A stretch of 64,000 nucleotides of DNA, taken from Streptomyces sp. NBC_01465. GTDB lineage: Bacteria > Actinomycetota > Actinomycetes > Streptomycetales > Streptomycetaceae. Where the stretch lies: assembly GCF_036227325.1 (NCBI RefSeq), contig NZ_CP109467.1, forward strand, positions 3,100,001 to 3,164,000, in the 5' to 3' direction. Under the pieces are notes generated by a model. It was not told the DNA's origin. It searched no databases and was given only the letters and a program-made list of their open reading frames with translations. Shown piece after piece: positions 39,917 to 48,713 of this stretch. The stretch's first letter is position 1. The number at the start of each line of letters is the position of its first letter. The position numbers and the translations under genes are program-made.

Positions 39917-40840
39917 TCAGACTCCTGCGGGCTCACGGTCGGCGCCCTCGGCGACGACGCCGGCGACGCGGCGGAGCTTCTTCATGGGGGCGAGCTCGGA
40001 GTCGTAGACCTTCTTGATGCCGTCGCCGAGCGCGTCCTCGATGGTGCGGATGTCGCGGACGAGGCGCTGCAGGCCCTGCGGCTCGACGGAGGCGGCCTGG
40101 TCGGAGCCCCACATGGCGCGGTCGAGGGTGATGTGGCGCTCGACGAACGCGGCGCCCAGCGCGACGGCGGCGAGGGTGGTCTGCAGGCCGGTCTCGTGGC
40201 CGCTGTAGCCGATCGGGACGTTCGGGTACTCCTGCTGGAGGGTGTTGATCACGCGCAGGTTGAGCTCTTCGGCCTTCGCCGGGTACGTCGAAGTGGCGTG
40301 GCAGAGAAGGATGTTGTCGCTGCCGAGGACCTCGACGGCGTGGCGGATCTGGCGCGGGGTCGACATGCCGGTGGAGAGGATGATCGTGCGGCCGGTCGCG
40401 CGGAGCGAGCGCAGCAGCTCGTCGTCGGTGAGGGACGCCGAGGCGACCTTGTGGGCGGGGACGTCGAACTTCTCCAGGAACGCGACGGCCTCGGTGTCCC
40501 ACGGGGAGGCGAACCAGTCGATGCCGCGCTTGGCGCAGTGGTCGGAGATCGCCCGGTAGTCGGCCTCGTCGAACTCGACGCGGTGGCGGTAGTCGATGTA
40601 CGTCATCCGGCCCCAGGGGGTGTCGCGCTCGATGTCCCACTGGTCGCGCGGGGTGCAGATCTCGGGCGTGCGCTTCTGGAACTTGACCGCGTCGCAGCCC
40701 GCGTCGGCGGCCACGTCGATGAGGGCGAGGGCGTTGTTGAGGTCGCCGTTGTGGTTGATGCCGATCTCGCCGGTGATGTAGACGGGCTGGTTCGGTCCGG
40801 CGGTCTTGGTGCCGAGGGTGCGGAGGCGGGTGGTGCTCAT
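39917..40840 (-). CDS. neuB: Nonulosonic acid synthase (NeuB-like), no SAF domain
   Basis: A 307-residue NeuB-type TIM barrel: VYITGEIGINHNGDL, DAVKFQKRTPEI, the metal-ligand GYSGHETG and the catalytic-site VERHITLDRAMWGSDQAAS. The enzyme condenses PEP with ManNAc or mannose-type sugars to give Neu5Ac, Kdn or a similar nine-carbon acid. Usual NeuB proteins have about 345 residues and end in an antifreeze-like SAF domain that supplies an active-site Arg; this one stops at MKKLRRVAGVVAEG, so the SAF domain is missing. Between the NeuA-HAD gene (14 nt away) and the glycosyltransferase gene. Confidence 0.9.
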   Translation of the reverse strand: MSTTRLRTLGTKTAGPNQPVYITGEIGINHNGDLNNALALIDVAADAGCDAVKFQKRTPEICTPRDQWDIERDTPWGRMTYIDYRHRVEFDEADYRAISDHCAKRGIDWFASPWDTEAVAFLEKFDVPAHKVASASLTDDELLRSLRATGRTIILSTGMSTPRQIRHAVEVLGSDNILLCHATSTYPAKAEELNLRVINTLQQEYPNVPIGYSGHETGLQTTLAAVALGAAFVERHITLDRAMWGSDQAASVEPQGLQRLVRDIRTIEDALGDGIKKVYDSELAPMKKLRRVAGVVAEGADREPAGV

Positions 40841-40854
40841 GGTCTTCGGTTTCC

Positions 40855-42039
40855 TTACTGAGTGGGGGTGTTGAGGGTGTGGGGCGTGTTGAGGGTGGGG
40901 CCGAGCAGCCAGGCGGCGATCTCGCGGATCGCTCCCTCGCCGCCGGGGGTGGTGGTGACGGCGCGCGCGGCGCCGCGTACGACGTCGTGCGCGTCGGCGA
41001 CCGCTACCGGCCAGCCGGCGAGGGCGAAGCACGGGAGGTCATTGACGTCGTTGCCGACGTAGAGCACGCGCTCGGGGGCGATGGACTGCTCGTCGCACCA
41101 CTGCTTGAGCGCGATGTCCTTGCGGTCGATGCCGTGCAGGACGGGGATACGGAGCTTGCGGGCGCGGGCCGCCACCACCGGGTTCTGCTCGGTGGAGAGG
41201 ATGAGGAGGCGCAGGGGCGTCCGGTCGCGGAGGGCGGCGACGCCGAGGCCGTCGCCGCGGTGGACGGCGACGAGTTCGCGGCCTTCGGAGTCGATGAGGA
41301 CGCGGTCGTCGGTCTGGGTGCCGTCGAAGTCGAGGACGACGGCGTCGATGTCAGCGAGGGTCGGGAGCGCGGCCGAGTCGAAGTGGGGTGCGAGGGCGCG
41401 GGCGCGGGCGAGGTCGTGGGGGTCGTCGATCTCCAGGACGCGGGCGGGGTCGGTGCGTACGAGATCGGTGCGACCGAAGAAGCGGTGGCCGGCGGTCCGG
41501 AAGCCTTCGGCGTCCATGGCGTAGGCGGCACCGGTTTCGAGGTAGTCCTGGGGCCGGTCCTGGCGGCGGGGGCGGTACGCCTTGTCGTGGTTGACGCCGT
41601 GGGCTTCCGCCCCCTCGCGCCAGATGAAGCCGTGCGACGGGGCCACCGTGAGCGCGCTGTCGGCGCCGTTCTCGGCAACCGCTGCCGCGACTCCGTCGAT
41701 CTCCTCGCTGGTGATGAAGGGGCTGGTCGCCTGGACGAGCAGGACCACGTCCGTGCCCTCGTACGACTCCAGTGCGTGCAGGACGGCCGCCTCGCTGGTG
41801 GCCGTGTCGCCCGACAACTCCGCTGGGCGGGCCACCACTTCGGCCCCCGCTGCCCGCGCCGCCTCCGCGATCGCCGCGTCGTCCGTCGAGACGACGACGT
41901 CGGTGACCAGGCGCGCACCCAGGCAGGCGCGCACCGCGCGGGCCACCAGCGGGACGCCGCCCACCGGGGCGAGGTTCTTGGCGGGTACGCCCTTGGAGCC
42001 GCCCCTTGCGGGGATCACGGCCAGGACCTTCTTGGGCAT
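40855..42039 (-). CDS. Fused acylneuraminate cytidylyltransferase and KdsC-like HAD phosphatase
   Basis: A 394-residue two-domain enzyme. Residues 1-225 are a NeuA-type CMP-sugar synthetase (VIPARGGSKGVPAKNLAPVGG, LLVQATSPF, DYLETGAAYAMD). Residues about 230-385 are a HAD phosphatase of the KdsC class (VVLDFDGTQTDD with nucleophile Asp, LILSTEQNP, YVGNDVNDLPCF). In one polypeptide it can remove the 9-phosphate and activate the nonulosonic acid with CTP. The fusion is known from animal-like and some bacterial enzymes. ATGA overlap with the DUF6716 gene upstream. Confidence 0.92.
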   Translation of the reverse strand: MPKKVLAVIPARGGSKGVPAKNLAPVGGVPLVARAVRACLGARLVTDVVVSTDDAAIAEAARAAGAEVVARPAELSGDTATSEAAVLHALESYEGTDVVLLVQATSPFITSEEIDGVAAAVAENGADSALTVAPSHGFIWREGAEAHGVNHDKAYRPRRQDRPQDYLETGAAYAMDAEGFRTAGHRFFGRTDLVRTDPARVLEIDDPHDLARARALAPHFDSAALPTLADIDAVVLDFDGTQTDDRVLIDSEGRELVAVHRGDGLGVAALRDRTPLRLLILSTEQNPVVAARARKLRIPVLHGIDRKDIALKQWCDEQSIAPERVLYVGNDVNDLPCFALAGWPVAVADAHDVVRGAARAVTTTPGGEGAIREIAAWLLGPTLNTPHTLNTPTQ

Positions 42040-43343
42040 CAGAGTTCTCCCATACGGCGGATGACGGGGGCCACGCGCTGGACGCCGTGGCGGTACGCAC
42101 CGCGCGCCGCGTCCCGCATCGCGTCGCGCACGACGCGGCGCAGGCCGGTGGCCTCGGGGGCCGGGGCGGCGTCGAGGCGGTAGCGGGCGAGGATGCCGGG
42201 GAGGTACCCGGGCGCGGTGGCGGGGGTGTAGTAGGGGGCGAGGGGCGGGAGCCGGGGCTCGGCGAGGAGCTGGGCGACCCGTTTGCGTACGGCGTCGAAG
42301 GCCGTCTCGTACGAACCGTCCGCCGCGACCCCCTGCGCCGCGAGCCACTCCTCGTCGGCCAACGGCCGCTCTCCTGCGTCGAGTTGCTCCCACGATGCGA
42401 GGCAGCCCGAGCCGAGGAAGTGGTGGTTGCCGAGGGCCTCGCGGACGCCGAGGTCGGTGAGGATGGCGGTGGGGATGCGGCGGTGCAGGGATTCGAGGGC
42501 GGCGGTCGACGACACCGTGACCAGGAGGTCCGTACGGTCGAGGACTTCGCCCATGTGCCCGTACACGAGGCGGAAGTTGGCGGGGACGTCCATGCCCGCG
42601 ACCAGCTTCTGGTACGGCAGCTCCTCCAGGTGCGTGGTGTGCTCGCCCGGCTTGGAGCGGAGCTTGAGCAGCACCTCGCGGTCGGGGTGGAGGCGGGCGT
42701 GCTCGACGAGGCGGCGCAGGAGGTAGGTGCGGTCGGCGCGGGACTCGGGGACGGAGGGCTGGGCGGCGAAGGTGACGGTCTTCACCGACTCGCCCTCGTA
42801 CGGCGCCCCGCCCAGGAAGGGCAGCGCGGCCTCGGTCACGGCGTCCGCGTCGGCGCCGACCCCCTCGTACACGGCGCGGAAACGGTCCGCGTCGTGGCGG
42901 GAGTTGGCGAGGACGACGTCCGCGCCGTGGCGCAGCAGCAGCCCGTCGGCGAGCTTCTCGTAGACAACACCGACGTAACCGGTGACGACGACGGGCCGGG
43001 GAGCCACGTCCAGCCCCGCGAGCCCGTGCAGCACGGCCTGCACCGCCCCGCCGACGAGCGCGAGGACGACCACGTCGTACGCCTCGCGCTCGACCTCGCG
43101 CAGGAACTCGGCCCCGGTCAACTCCCGTACGTCCACATCCCCGACGCCCACCTCGGCGAGCTGCCGGGCGGTGGGCGTGGCCCGGCCGCGCAGCAGAAAT
43201 CCGCTGAGGTCGACCGGGACGGCGACCGGATCGGCGGAGAGACGGCGGGCGGTGAGCGCACCCCACTTCCAGCGGGTGTCGGAGTCGGCGATCACAGCGA
43301 CGCGAAGAGGGGAGGAGGGGACGTCGTTCTTGCTTACTGGCAC
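42039..43343 (-). CDS. DUF6716 putative glycosyltransferase
   Basis: A 434-residue GT-B-like protein: LRVAVIADSDTRWKWGALTARRL at the N-terminus, VVVTGYVGVVYEKLADGLLLR in the middle and VTVSSTAALESLHRRIPTAILTDLG, which resembles the SS/ST nucleotide-sugar motif of polysialyltransferases. It heads the minus-strand operon and shares ATGA overlap with the NeuA-HAD gene. The GTG at 43343 is the likely start; a TTG at 43382 extends the frame by 13 residues. It probably transfers the activated nonulosonic acid to a wall or lipid acceptor. The DUF6716 name comes from memory of the family and should be verified. Confidence 0.8.
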   Translation of the reverse strand: MPVSKNDVPSSPLRVAVIADSDTRWKWGALTARRLSADPVAVPVDLSGFLLRGRATPTARQLAEVGVGDVDVRELTGAEFLREVEREAYDVVVLALVGGAVQAVLHGLAGLDVAPRPVVVTGYVGVVYEKLADGLLLRHGADVVLANSRHDADRFRAVYEGVGADADAVTEAALPFLGGAPYEGESVKTVTFAAQPSVPESRADRTYLLRRLVEHARLHPDREVLLKLRSKPGEHTTHLEELPYQKLVAGMDVPANFRLVYGHMGEVLDRTDLLVTVSSTAALESLHRRIPTAILTDLGVREALGNHHFLGSGCLASWEQLDAGERPLADEEWLAAQGVAADGSYETAFDAVRKRVAQLLAEPRLPPLAPYYTPATAPGYLPGILARYRLDAAPAPEATGLRRVVRDAMRDAARGAYRHGVQRVAPVIRRMGEL

Positions 43344-43530
43344 GACGACGAAACTAGAAAGGCATTCCGTTTGGCGGCCCAACGCGACAGCAACAGCGGG
43401 TTAACAGCGCGTCTACGAATGGCGAATCAGCCCCGGGAGAGGGCCGATTAACCGTTCCGACGCGTGTCGTTCATCTGGTGTCAGCCTGTCGGTCAGAGCA
43501 AATATCGAGCGAACTCATAGCGTCACGCGG

Positions 43531-44511
43531 GTGCCTAAGCTCTCCGTCATTGTGCCGTTCTACAACGTCCAGCAATTCGCACCAGACACCCTCAAAAGTC
43601 TGCAGGCGAATGCCAGGGACGATTTCGAATTCATTCTCGTCGACGACTGCTCGACCGATGGGACCCCGGCTCTGCTGGAGCGGGCGGCGGACGAGCTCCC
43701 CGGCGCGCGCTTCCTCAGACACGAGAAGAACGGCGGCCTGGCCACGGCACGCAACACCGGCATCGACGCGGCCCGCGGCACGTATCTGACCTTCCTGGAC
43801 GGCGACGACTGGCTCGCCCCCGGCTACTACACCCAGCTGGTGGACCGGATCGAACAGCTCGGCTGCGACTTCCTGCGGACCGACCACGTCCAGTGCACGG
43901 ACCGCGCCCGCACGGTGAACCGCGTCCCGGTCGGCCGGCGCGGAGTCGTCCTCTCCCCGCGCGAGGCGATCCTCCCGGCGAACCGCTCGACCTCCGTCGA
44001 CTACGCGTACGCCTGGGCCGGGATCTACCACCGGCGGCTCGTCGACGCGGGCTTGCTGCACTTCACGGACGGTCTGCGCACGGCGGAGGACCGGCCGTGG
44101 ATCTGGCGGCTACACCGGGAGGCCGAGTCCTTCGCGGCCGTTTCCCTCCTCGGGGTCTTCTACCGGCGCGGAGTCGCCTCGTCGCTGACGCAGATCGGCG
44201 ACGTACGGCAGCTCGACTTCATCCGCGCCTTCGACCAGGTGATCCAGGAGACGGCGCAGGACCGCGACGCGGAAACGATGCTGCCCAAGGCGGTCCGTAC
44301 GTACTGCGCGATCATCGCCCACCACCTGAGCAACGCCGACCGGTTCGAGCCCGCCGTACTGCGGCGCCTCAAGACCATGGCCGCCGCGGCGCTGAAGAAG
44401 ATGCCGCAGGCGATGCTGGACGAAACGCTCGACTCGATGGATGTCCAACGCGCCACCCGGCTCAGGCGGTTGCGCCGCCGTCCCGTCGCGGTTGCGGGGG
44501 CTGCCGCATGA
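43531..44511 (+). CDS. Glycosyltransferase family 2 protein
   Basis: A 326-residue GT-A enzyme: KLSVIVPFYNVQQF, VDDCSTDGT, HEKNGGLATARNTGIDAARG and DXD-type FLDGDDWLAPGYY. It starts at GTG 43531, 9 nt after ACGCGG with no clear Shine-Dalgarno. First gene of the plus-strand operon that diverges from the NeuB operon across 187 bp. Polymerising or priming sugar transfer to the glycopolymer is inferred. Confidence 0.92.
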   Translation: MPKLSVIVPFYNVQQFAPDTLKSLQANARDDFEFILVDDCSTDGTPALLERAADELPGARFLRHEKNGGLATARNTGIDAARGTYLTFLDGDDWLAPGYYTQLVDRIEQLGCDFLRTDHVQCTDRARTVNRVPVGRRGVVLSPREAILPANRSTSVDYAYAWAGIYHRRLVDAGLLHFTDGLRTAEDRPWIWRLHREAESFAAVSLLGVFYRRGVASSLTQIGDVRQLDFIRAFDQVIQETAQDRDAETMLPKAVRTYCAIIAHHLSNADRFEPAVLRRLKTMAAAALKKMPQAMLDETLDSMDVQRATRLRRLRRRPVAVAGAAA

Positions 44512-45845
44512 GCACCACCCAGATTTTCTGCGCCTCCACGCTGTACGGCGCCGCCACACTGGCCGCCGCTCTCGACGCCGGCGCCTTTGCCGATGCGGAC
44601 AGGCGGATTCTGCTCGTTTCGAACAATGCGGGCGTGCCCGAAATCACCCCCTCCGTGGATGAAATGCCCGGCTTCGAAAAGCTGCGCGGCCGTTTCGACT
44701 CCGTACTCTCCTGGAACGAGACCATCTCCCCCTTCCACCCGGGCGGCTGGTCACCGCGCGCCGACGACTGCCACCTCTGGGAGCGCCACCTCCGCCTCCT
44801 CTGGGAGCTGGGCGACGACGACATCGAGCTCGCGCTGGAGTCCATCCAGGTCAATCCGGCGCTCGCGATCGCGCAGATCTTCACGGGTGTGCCCGTCGAC
44901 ATCTACGCGGACGGGCTGATGAGTTACGGCCCCACCCGCTCGAAGATCGACCCGCTGGTCGGTTCGCGGATCCGGCGGCTGCTGCATCTGGACCTGGTGC
45001 CCGGGCTCACGCCTCTCCTGCTCACCGAGTTCGGTGTCGCCCCGGAGATCGTGCCGACCGACGTCTTCCTGAAGGTGCTCGGCGAGATCGGTGCGGGAAC
45101 GCCCGACCTGCCGGAGCTCAGGGGCCTGCCGTCGGGCGGCGCGATGCTGCTCGGCCAGTACCTGTCCGCGCTCTCCATCCTCACCGCGGACGAGGAGGAG
45201 CAGCTGCACGTACGGATGCTGCGCGGCGCGGTCGCCGAGGGCCACCAGGAGATCGTCTTCAAGCCGCACCCCACCGCCCCGGCCCGGTACAGCCGCGCCC
45301 TGGAGGAGGAAGCGGACCGGCTGGGTGTCCAACTGGCCGTCATCGAGGCCCCGTTGCTCGCCGAGGTGCTGTTCGAGCGCCTCCGCCCCGCGCTGGTCGT
45401 CGGCTGCTTCTCCACGGCCCTGTTCACGGCCACCGAGTTCTACGGACTGCGGGCCGCCCGCACCGGCACGGACCTGCTCCTGGAGCGGCTCACCCCGTAC
45501 CAGAACAGCAACCGCATCCCGGTCACGCTCGCGGACGCGCTCCTGCCCGACCTGGAGCCGGGACAGCTCGCCGGCGACCGGGACGGCGTCCCCGGCCTGG
45601 TCACCACCATCGGCTTCATGATGCAGCCGCAGATCTACCCCGAGCGCCGCCCGGAGGCCGAGGCGTACCTCACCGCCCACCTCGCACCGCGCACCCAGCG
45701 CTACTTCAAGCGACGCAGGCTCACCTCGCTCGGTCTGCCCGGCGGACTCCCCGCCCAACTCGCCTTCCTGCCGCGCAATGCCACGGCCCGGCGCGTGGTG
45801 CGCCAGGTCCGCGCACTGCGCCGCACCGCCCAAGGGAAATCATGA
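44508..45845 (+). CDS. Alpha-2,8-polysialyltransferase family protein (POLYST)
   Basis: A 445-residue protein of the POLYST family: N-terminal STTQIFCASTLYGAATLAAALDAG, a central SYGPTRS segment, the HP motif in VFKPHPTAP and the S/T motif in VVGCFSTALFTATEF. Capsular polysialyltransferases such as NeuS carry these motifs; here the substrate is more probably Kdn or a related acid in a wall polymer. It overlaps the GT2 gene by 4 bp and the acyltransferase gene by 4 bp, so the three are coupled. Confidence 0.85.
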   Translation: MSTTQIFCASTLYGAATLAAALDAGAFADADRRILLVSNNAGVPEITPSVDEMPGFEKLRGRFDSVLSWNETISPFHPGGWSPRADDCHLWERHLRLLWELGDDDIELALESIQVNPALAIAQIFTGVPVDIYADGLMSYGPTRSKIDPLVGSRIRRLLHLDLVPGLTPLLLTEFGVAPEIVPTDVFLKVLGEIGAGTPDLPELRGLPSGGAMLLGQYLSALSILTADEEEQLHVRMLRGAVAEGHQEIVFKPHPTAPARYSRALEEEADRLGVQLAVIEAPLLAEVLFERLRPALVVGCFSTALFTATEFYGLRAARTGTDLLLERLTPYQNSNRIPVTLADALLPDLEPGQLAGDRDGVPGLVTTIGFMMQPQIYPERRPEAEAYLTAHLAPRTQRYFKRRRLTSLGLPGGLPAQLAFLPRNATARRVVRQVRALRRTAQGKS

Positions 45846-46963
45846 CGATAGCGCCACCGCGCCCCGAGGCACTGCCGGTCGCCCGGCCGGCCGCCGCCCC
45901 GGTCTCCCGGCTGCGCGCCCTGGACGGACTGCGCCTGCTCGCCGCCCTGATGGTCGCCGCGTACCACTACGGCGGCCGGGGCGGCGACATCACGAAGGCC
46001 TGGGGCACCTCGCCGCGCCACCTTTTCCCCACGCTCTCCGAGTGGTTCGCGTACGGCTGCCTGGGCGTGCAGATCTTCTTCGTGATCAGCGGCTTCGTGA
46101 TCTGCATGAGCGGCTGGGGGCGCCCGCTGCGCTCCTTCTTCGCGTCGCGCGTGGCACGCCTCTACCCGGCGTACTGGGCGGCGCTCCTCCTCGTCACCCT
46201 GACGTTCGCGCTGCCCTGGGTGGCGTACAAGACGGTCGCGCCGAGCGAGCTCATCGTGAACTTCACAATGCTGCAGCAACCCATCGGCGTGCACCGGGTG
46301 TTGGGCGTCTGCTGGACGCTCTGGGCGGAGCTGCGCTTCTACGTCCTGTTCGCGGTCTGCGTCGTCCTGCCCGGTGCGACCCGCCACCGCGTGGTGATGT
46401 TCTGCGCGGGCTGGACGCTGCTGGCGGCGATCACCTCGGCGGTCGACGAGCCGTTCCTCACCACGGTGTTCATGCCGGAGTACGCATCCTTCTTCATCGG
46501 CGGCGTCGGCCTCTACCTCCTGCACCGCAACCGCCGCGACATCACGGCGTGGGGCATCGTCGCGGTCAGCTGGGCGATCGGCCAGCACTACGCGGTCCTC
46601 TCCGCCTGGCACAAGCCCAACCCGGCATTCTTCTCCTTCCGCCACACCTCGGTGATCATCGCGATCGTCACCTTCGGCTTCGTCGCGGTCGGCGCGATCG
46701 CCCTGGGCCACCTCAACTGGGCGAACTGGCGCTGGCTGACGGTTGCGGGCGCGCTGACGTACCCCTTCTACCTCGTCCACGAACACCTCGGCTGGGTGGT
46801 GATCGGGGCCCTGCACCGCACCCTGGGCATTCCGGCCCCCGCGACGTTCGCGCTCACGGTCGCAGGCATGCTCCTGCTGGCCTGGCTGCTGAACCGCTAC
46901 GTGGAGAACCTGCTGACCCCCCGCATCCGCAAGGCCCTCACTCGACCCACAGTTCACCCATAG
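45842..46963 (+). CDS. Acyltransferase 3 (OafA/YrhL-type) membrane protein
   Basis: A 373-residue polytopic membrane protein with about 10 transmembrane segments. LRALDGLRLLAALMVAAYHYGG carries the essential Arg and His region of acyltransferase family 3, and FFVISGFVICMS and SRVARLYPAYW follow. It would O-acetylate sugars of the nonulosonic polymer at the membrane. Coupled to the polysialyltransferase gene by ATGA. Confidence 0.9.
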   Translation: MTIAPPRPEALPVARPAAAPVSRLRALDGLRLLAALMVAAYHYGGRGGDITKAWGTSPRHLFPTLSEWFAYGCLGVQIFFVISGFVICMSGWGRPLRSFFASRVARLYPAYWAALLLVTLTFALPWVAYKTVAPSELIVNFTMLQQPIGVHRVLGVCWTLWAELRFYVLFAVCVVLPGATRHRVVMFCAGWTLLAAITSAVDEPFLTTVFMPEYASFFIGGVGLYLLHRNRRDITAWGIVAVSWAIGQHYAVLSAWHKPNPAFFSFRHTSVIIAIVTFGFVAVGAIALGHLNWANWRWLTVAGALTYPFYLVHEHLGWVVIGALHRTLGIPAPATFALTVAGMLLLAWLLNRYVENLLTPRIRKALTRPTVHP

Positions 46964-47051
46964 CTTTTCGACAGCCATCTGCTCGTCACCCATGAGGTGT
47001 TCGCTGCCCGTACGGATCAACCCAGGCGCACCGAACCCGAACGGAACCGCT

Positions 47052-48002
47052 ATGACCGTCATGCCCGACGCATCCCCGGAAACTGTCGAGCAGCTCCCGA
47101 CTCCGTCCGAACTCTCCGAGGTCAAAGGCTGGTTCTTCCCGGTCGACCAGGTCCTCTTCGACTGGTTCCTGACCCGGCAGACCGACCGCGACGAGCCCGG
47201 GGACCTGCTCGAAGTCGGCGCCTACATGGGCAAGAGCGCCATTTTCACCGGGAGTTACCGCCGCGAGGGCGAGACGTTCACCGTCTGCGACCTCTTCGAC
47301 TCTCCAGGCGAGGACGACGCCAACGCGGCGGAGATGCAGCGGTCCTACTCCACCCTGACGCAGCGCACCTTCGAGGCCAACTACCTTTCTTTCCACGACG
47401 AGTTGCCCGTCGTGCTGCAGGGCCTGTCCTCCATGGTGCCCGACCATGTGAAGGCCGGCAGCTGCCGCTTCGTGCACGTCGACGCCTCGCACCTCTACGA
47501 GCACGTCCACGGCGACATACAGGACGCGCGCGAACTCCTCCTCCCTCACGGCATCGTGGCGCTGGACGACTTCCGCGCCGAGCACTGCCCCGGTGTCGCC
47601 GCCGCCACCTGGGAGGCCGTGACCTCCGGCGGACTGCACGCGATCTGCATCACCGGCACGAAGTTCTACGGCACTTGGGGCGACCCCACCGCGGTCCGCG
47701 AGGAGCTGCTGGCCTTCCTGGCCGGGCGCGAGGACATCTGGCACGAGGTGCAGTCGGTGGCGGGCGCCCCGCTGATCCGCACGAGCGGCAAGAAGGCCGT
47801 CGCCCCGGCCCAGCCCCGCTCCCGCCACACCAAGAAGACCCCGGCCGTCCCGGCCCAGCCCTCGGCCGCCGCTCCCGTACGGCCCGCCGCGCAGGCGCCC
47901 AAGGCCGCCCCGGCTCCGCGCCGCCGCTCCCCGCTGCGCCGCCTCGCCGTGAACGTCCTGCCGCCCTTCATCACCAAGGCGGCCCGCCGCCTCATGAAGT
48001 AG
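47052..48002 (+). CDS. Class I SAM-dependent methyltransferase with basic C-terminal tail
   Basis: A 316-residue protein. Residues about 20-225 form a Methyltransf_24-type Rossmann domain (DLLEVGAYMGKSAI, CDLFDSPGED, FVHVDASHLYEHVHGDI, IVALDDFRAEHCPG). The last 75 residues are a Pro/Ala/Lys/Arg-rich tail ending RLMK. It could methylate the glycopolymer. The ATG at 47052 follows GGAACC; the earlier ATG at 46992 is possible. 88 bp after the acyltransferase, same strand, so part of the cluster. Confidence 0.85.
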   Translation: MTVMPDASPETVEQLPTPSELSEVKGWFFPVDQVLFDWFLTRQTDRDEPGDLLEVGAYMGKSAIFTGSYRREGETFTVCDLFDSPGEDDANAAEMQRSYSTLTQRTFEANYLSFHDELPVVLQGLSSMVPDHVKAGSCRFVHVDASHLYEHVHGDIQDARELLLPHGIVALDDFRAEHCPGVAAATWEAVTSGGLHAICITGTKFYGTWGDPTAVREELLAFLAGREDIWHEVQSVAGAPLIRTSGKKAVAPAQPRSRHTKKTPAVPAQPSAAAPVRPAAQAPKAAPAPRRRSPLRRLAVNVLPPFITKAARRLMK

Positions 48003-48027
48003 CCGGCCCTCATGAAGTAGCCGGTCC

Positions 48028-48675
48028 TCACGCGCTGCCGGGCGTCGTCGCGGCCTCGATCCCCGCGACGATCACCCGCAGCCCCTCCTCGAAGCGCCGG
48101 TCGAAGTCCGCGAAGATCTCCGCGCCCGCCGCCGCCGTCAACGGATACTCCGCGAGGCGGCGGGCCCGCTCCCCGATGTCGTACCCCTCACGCTGTTCGT
48201 CCGGCATCGGGCGTACGCCCTGCTCCTCCGTGACGTAGCCGATCGTGAACGCGTACGACGTCATCCCCGCCAGCACCGCCCGGCGCAGGTCGAAGCCTGC
48301 CGCCGTCATCATCCGCAGGTGCTGTTCCATCGAGGCCGCGTGGTCCGTGCCCGTGAAGCGGGCGCCGCTGTAGACCTTCGCGCCGTCGCGGTAGCCGAGC
48401 AGGGTCGTGCGCAGCGCCGTGTTGTACGCGACCAGGCCGTCCTGCCAGCGCGTGTACGGGCTCATGTCGAACTCCGCCACCAGCCGTCGGTAGATGAGCG
48501 TCGCCATCTCGTCCAGCAGCTCCTGCTTGTCCTTGAAGTGCCAGTACAGAGCAGGGGCCTTGACGTCCAGTTCCTTGGCGATGGCGCGGAGGGAGAGGCC
48601 GTCGAGGCCCACCTCGTTCAGGAGCCTCAGGGCCGTTTCGGCTACGGCGGCGCGGTCGATCTTCTGCGTTCCCAC
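48028..48675 (-). CDS. TetR family repressor (TetR-class)
   Basis: A 215-residue repressor: HTH at residues about 10-50 with LDGLSLRAIAKELDVKAPALYWHFKDKQELL, and a TetR_C-type ligand-binding domain. It diverges from an FAD monooxygenase gene and two perfect CTTAACAGCGTTAAG operators lie in the space between and just inside that gene, mirroring the tetR-tetA/tetX arrangement. The inducer is likely the substrate of the monooxygenase. Confidence 0.93.
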   Translation of the reverse strand: MGTQKIDRAAVAETALRLLNEVGLDGLSLRAIAKELDVKAPALYWHFKDKQELLDEMATLIYRRLVAEFDMSPYTRWQDGLVAYNTALRTTLLGYRDGAKVYSGARFTGTDHAASMEQHLRMMTAAGFDLRRAVLAGMTSYAFTIGYVTEEQGVRPMPDEQREGYDIGERARRLAEYPLTAAAGAEIFADFDRRFEEGLRVIVAGIEAATTPGSA

Positions 48676-48676
48676 C

Positions 48677-48706
48677 TTGACAACTTAACAGCGTTAAGCG
48701 CATCCT
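48677..48706 (+). promoter_or_regulatory. Divergent promoter carrying TetR operator O1
   Basis: TTGACA at 48677-48682 is followed by operator CTTAAC-AGC-GTTAAG (48684-48698), then a weak -10 near 48701-48706. Repressor binding would cover the spacer of the monooxygenase promoter. Confidence 0.65.
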
Positions 48707-48713
48707 CCCAACC

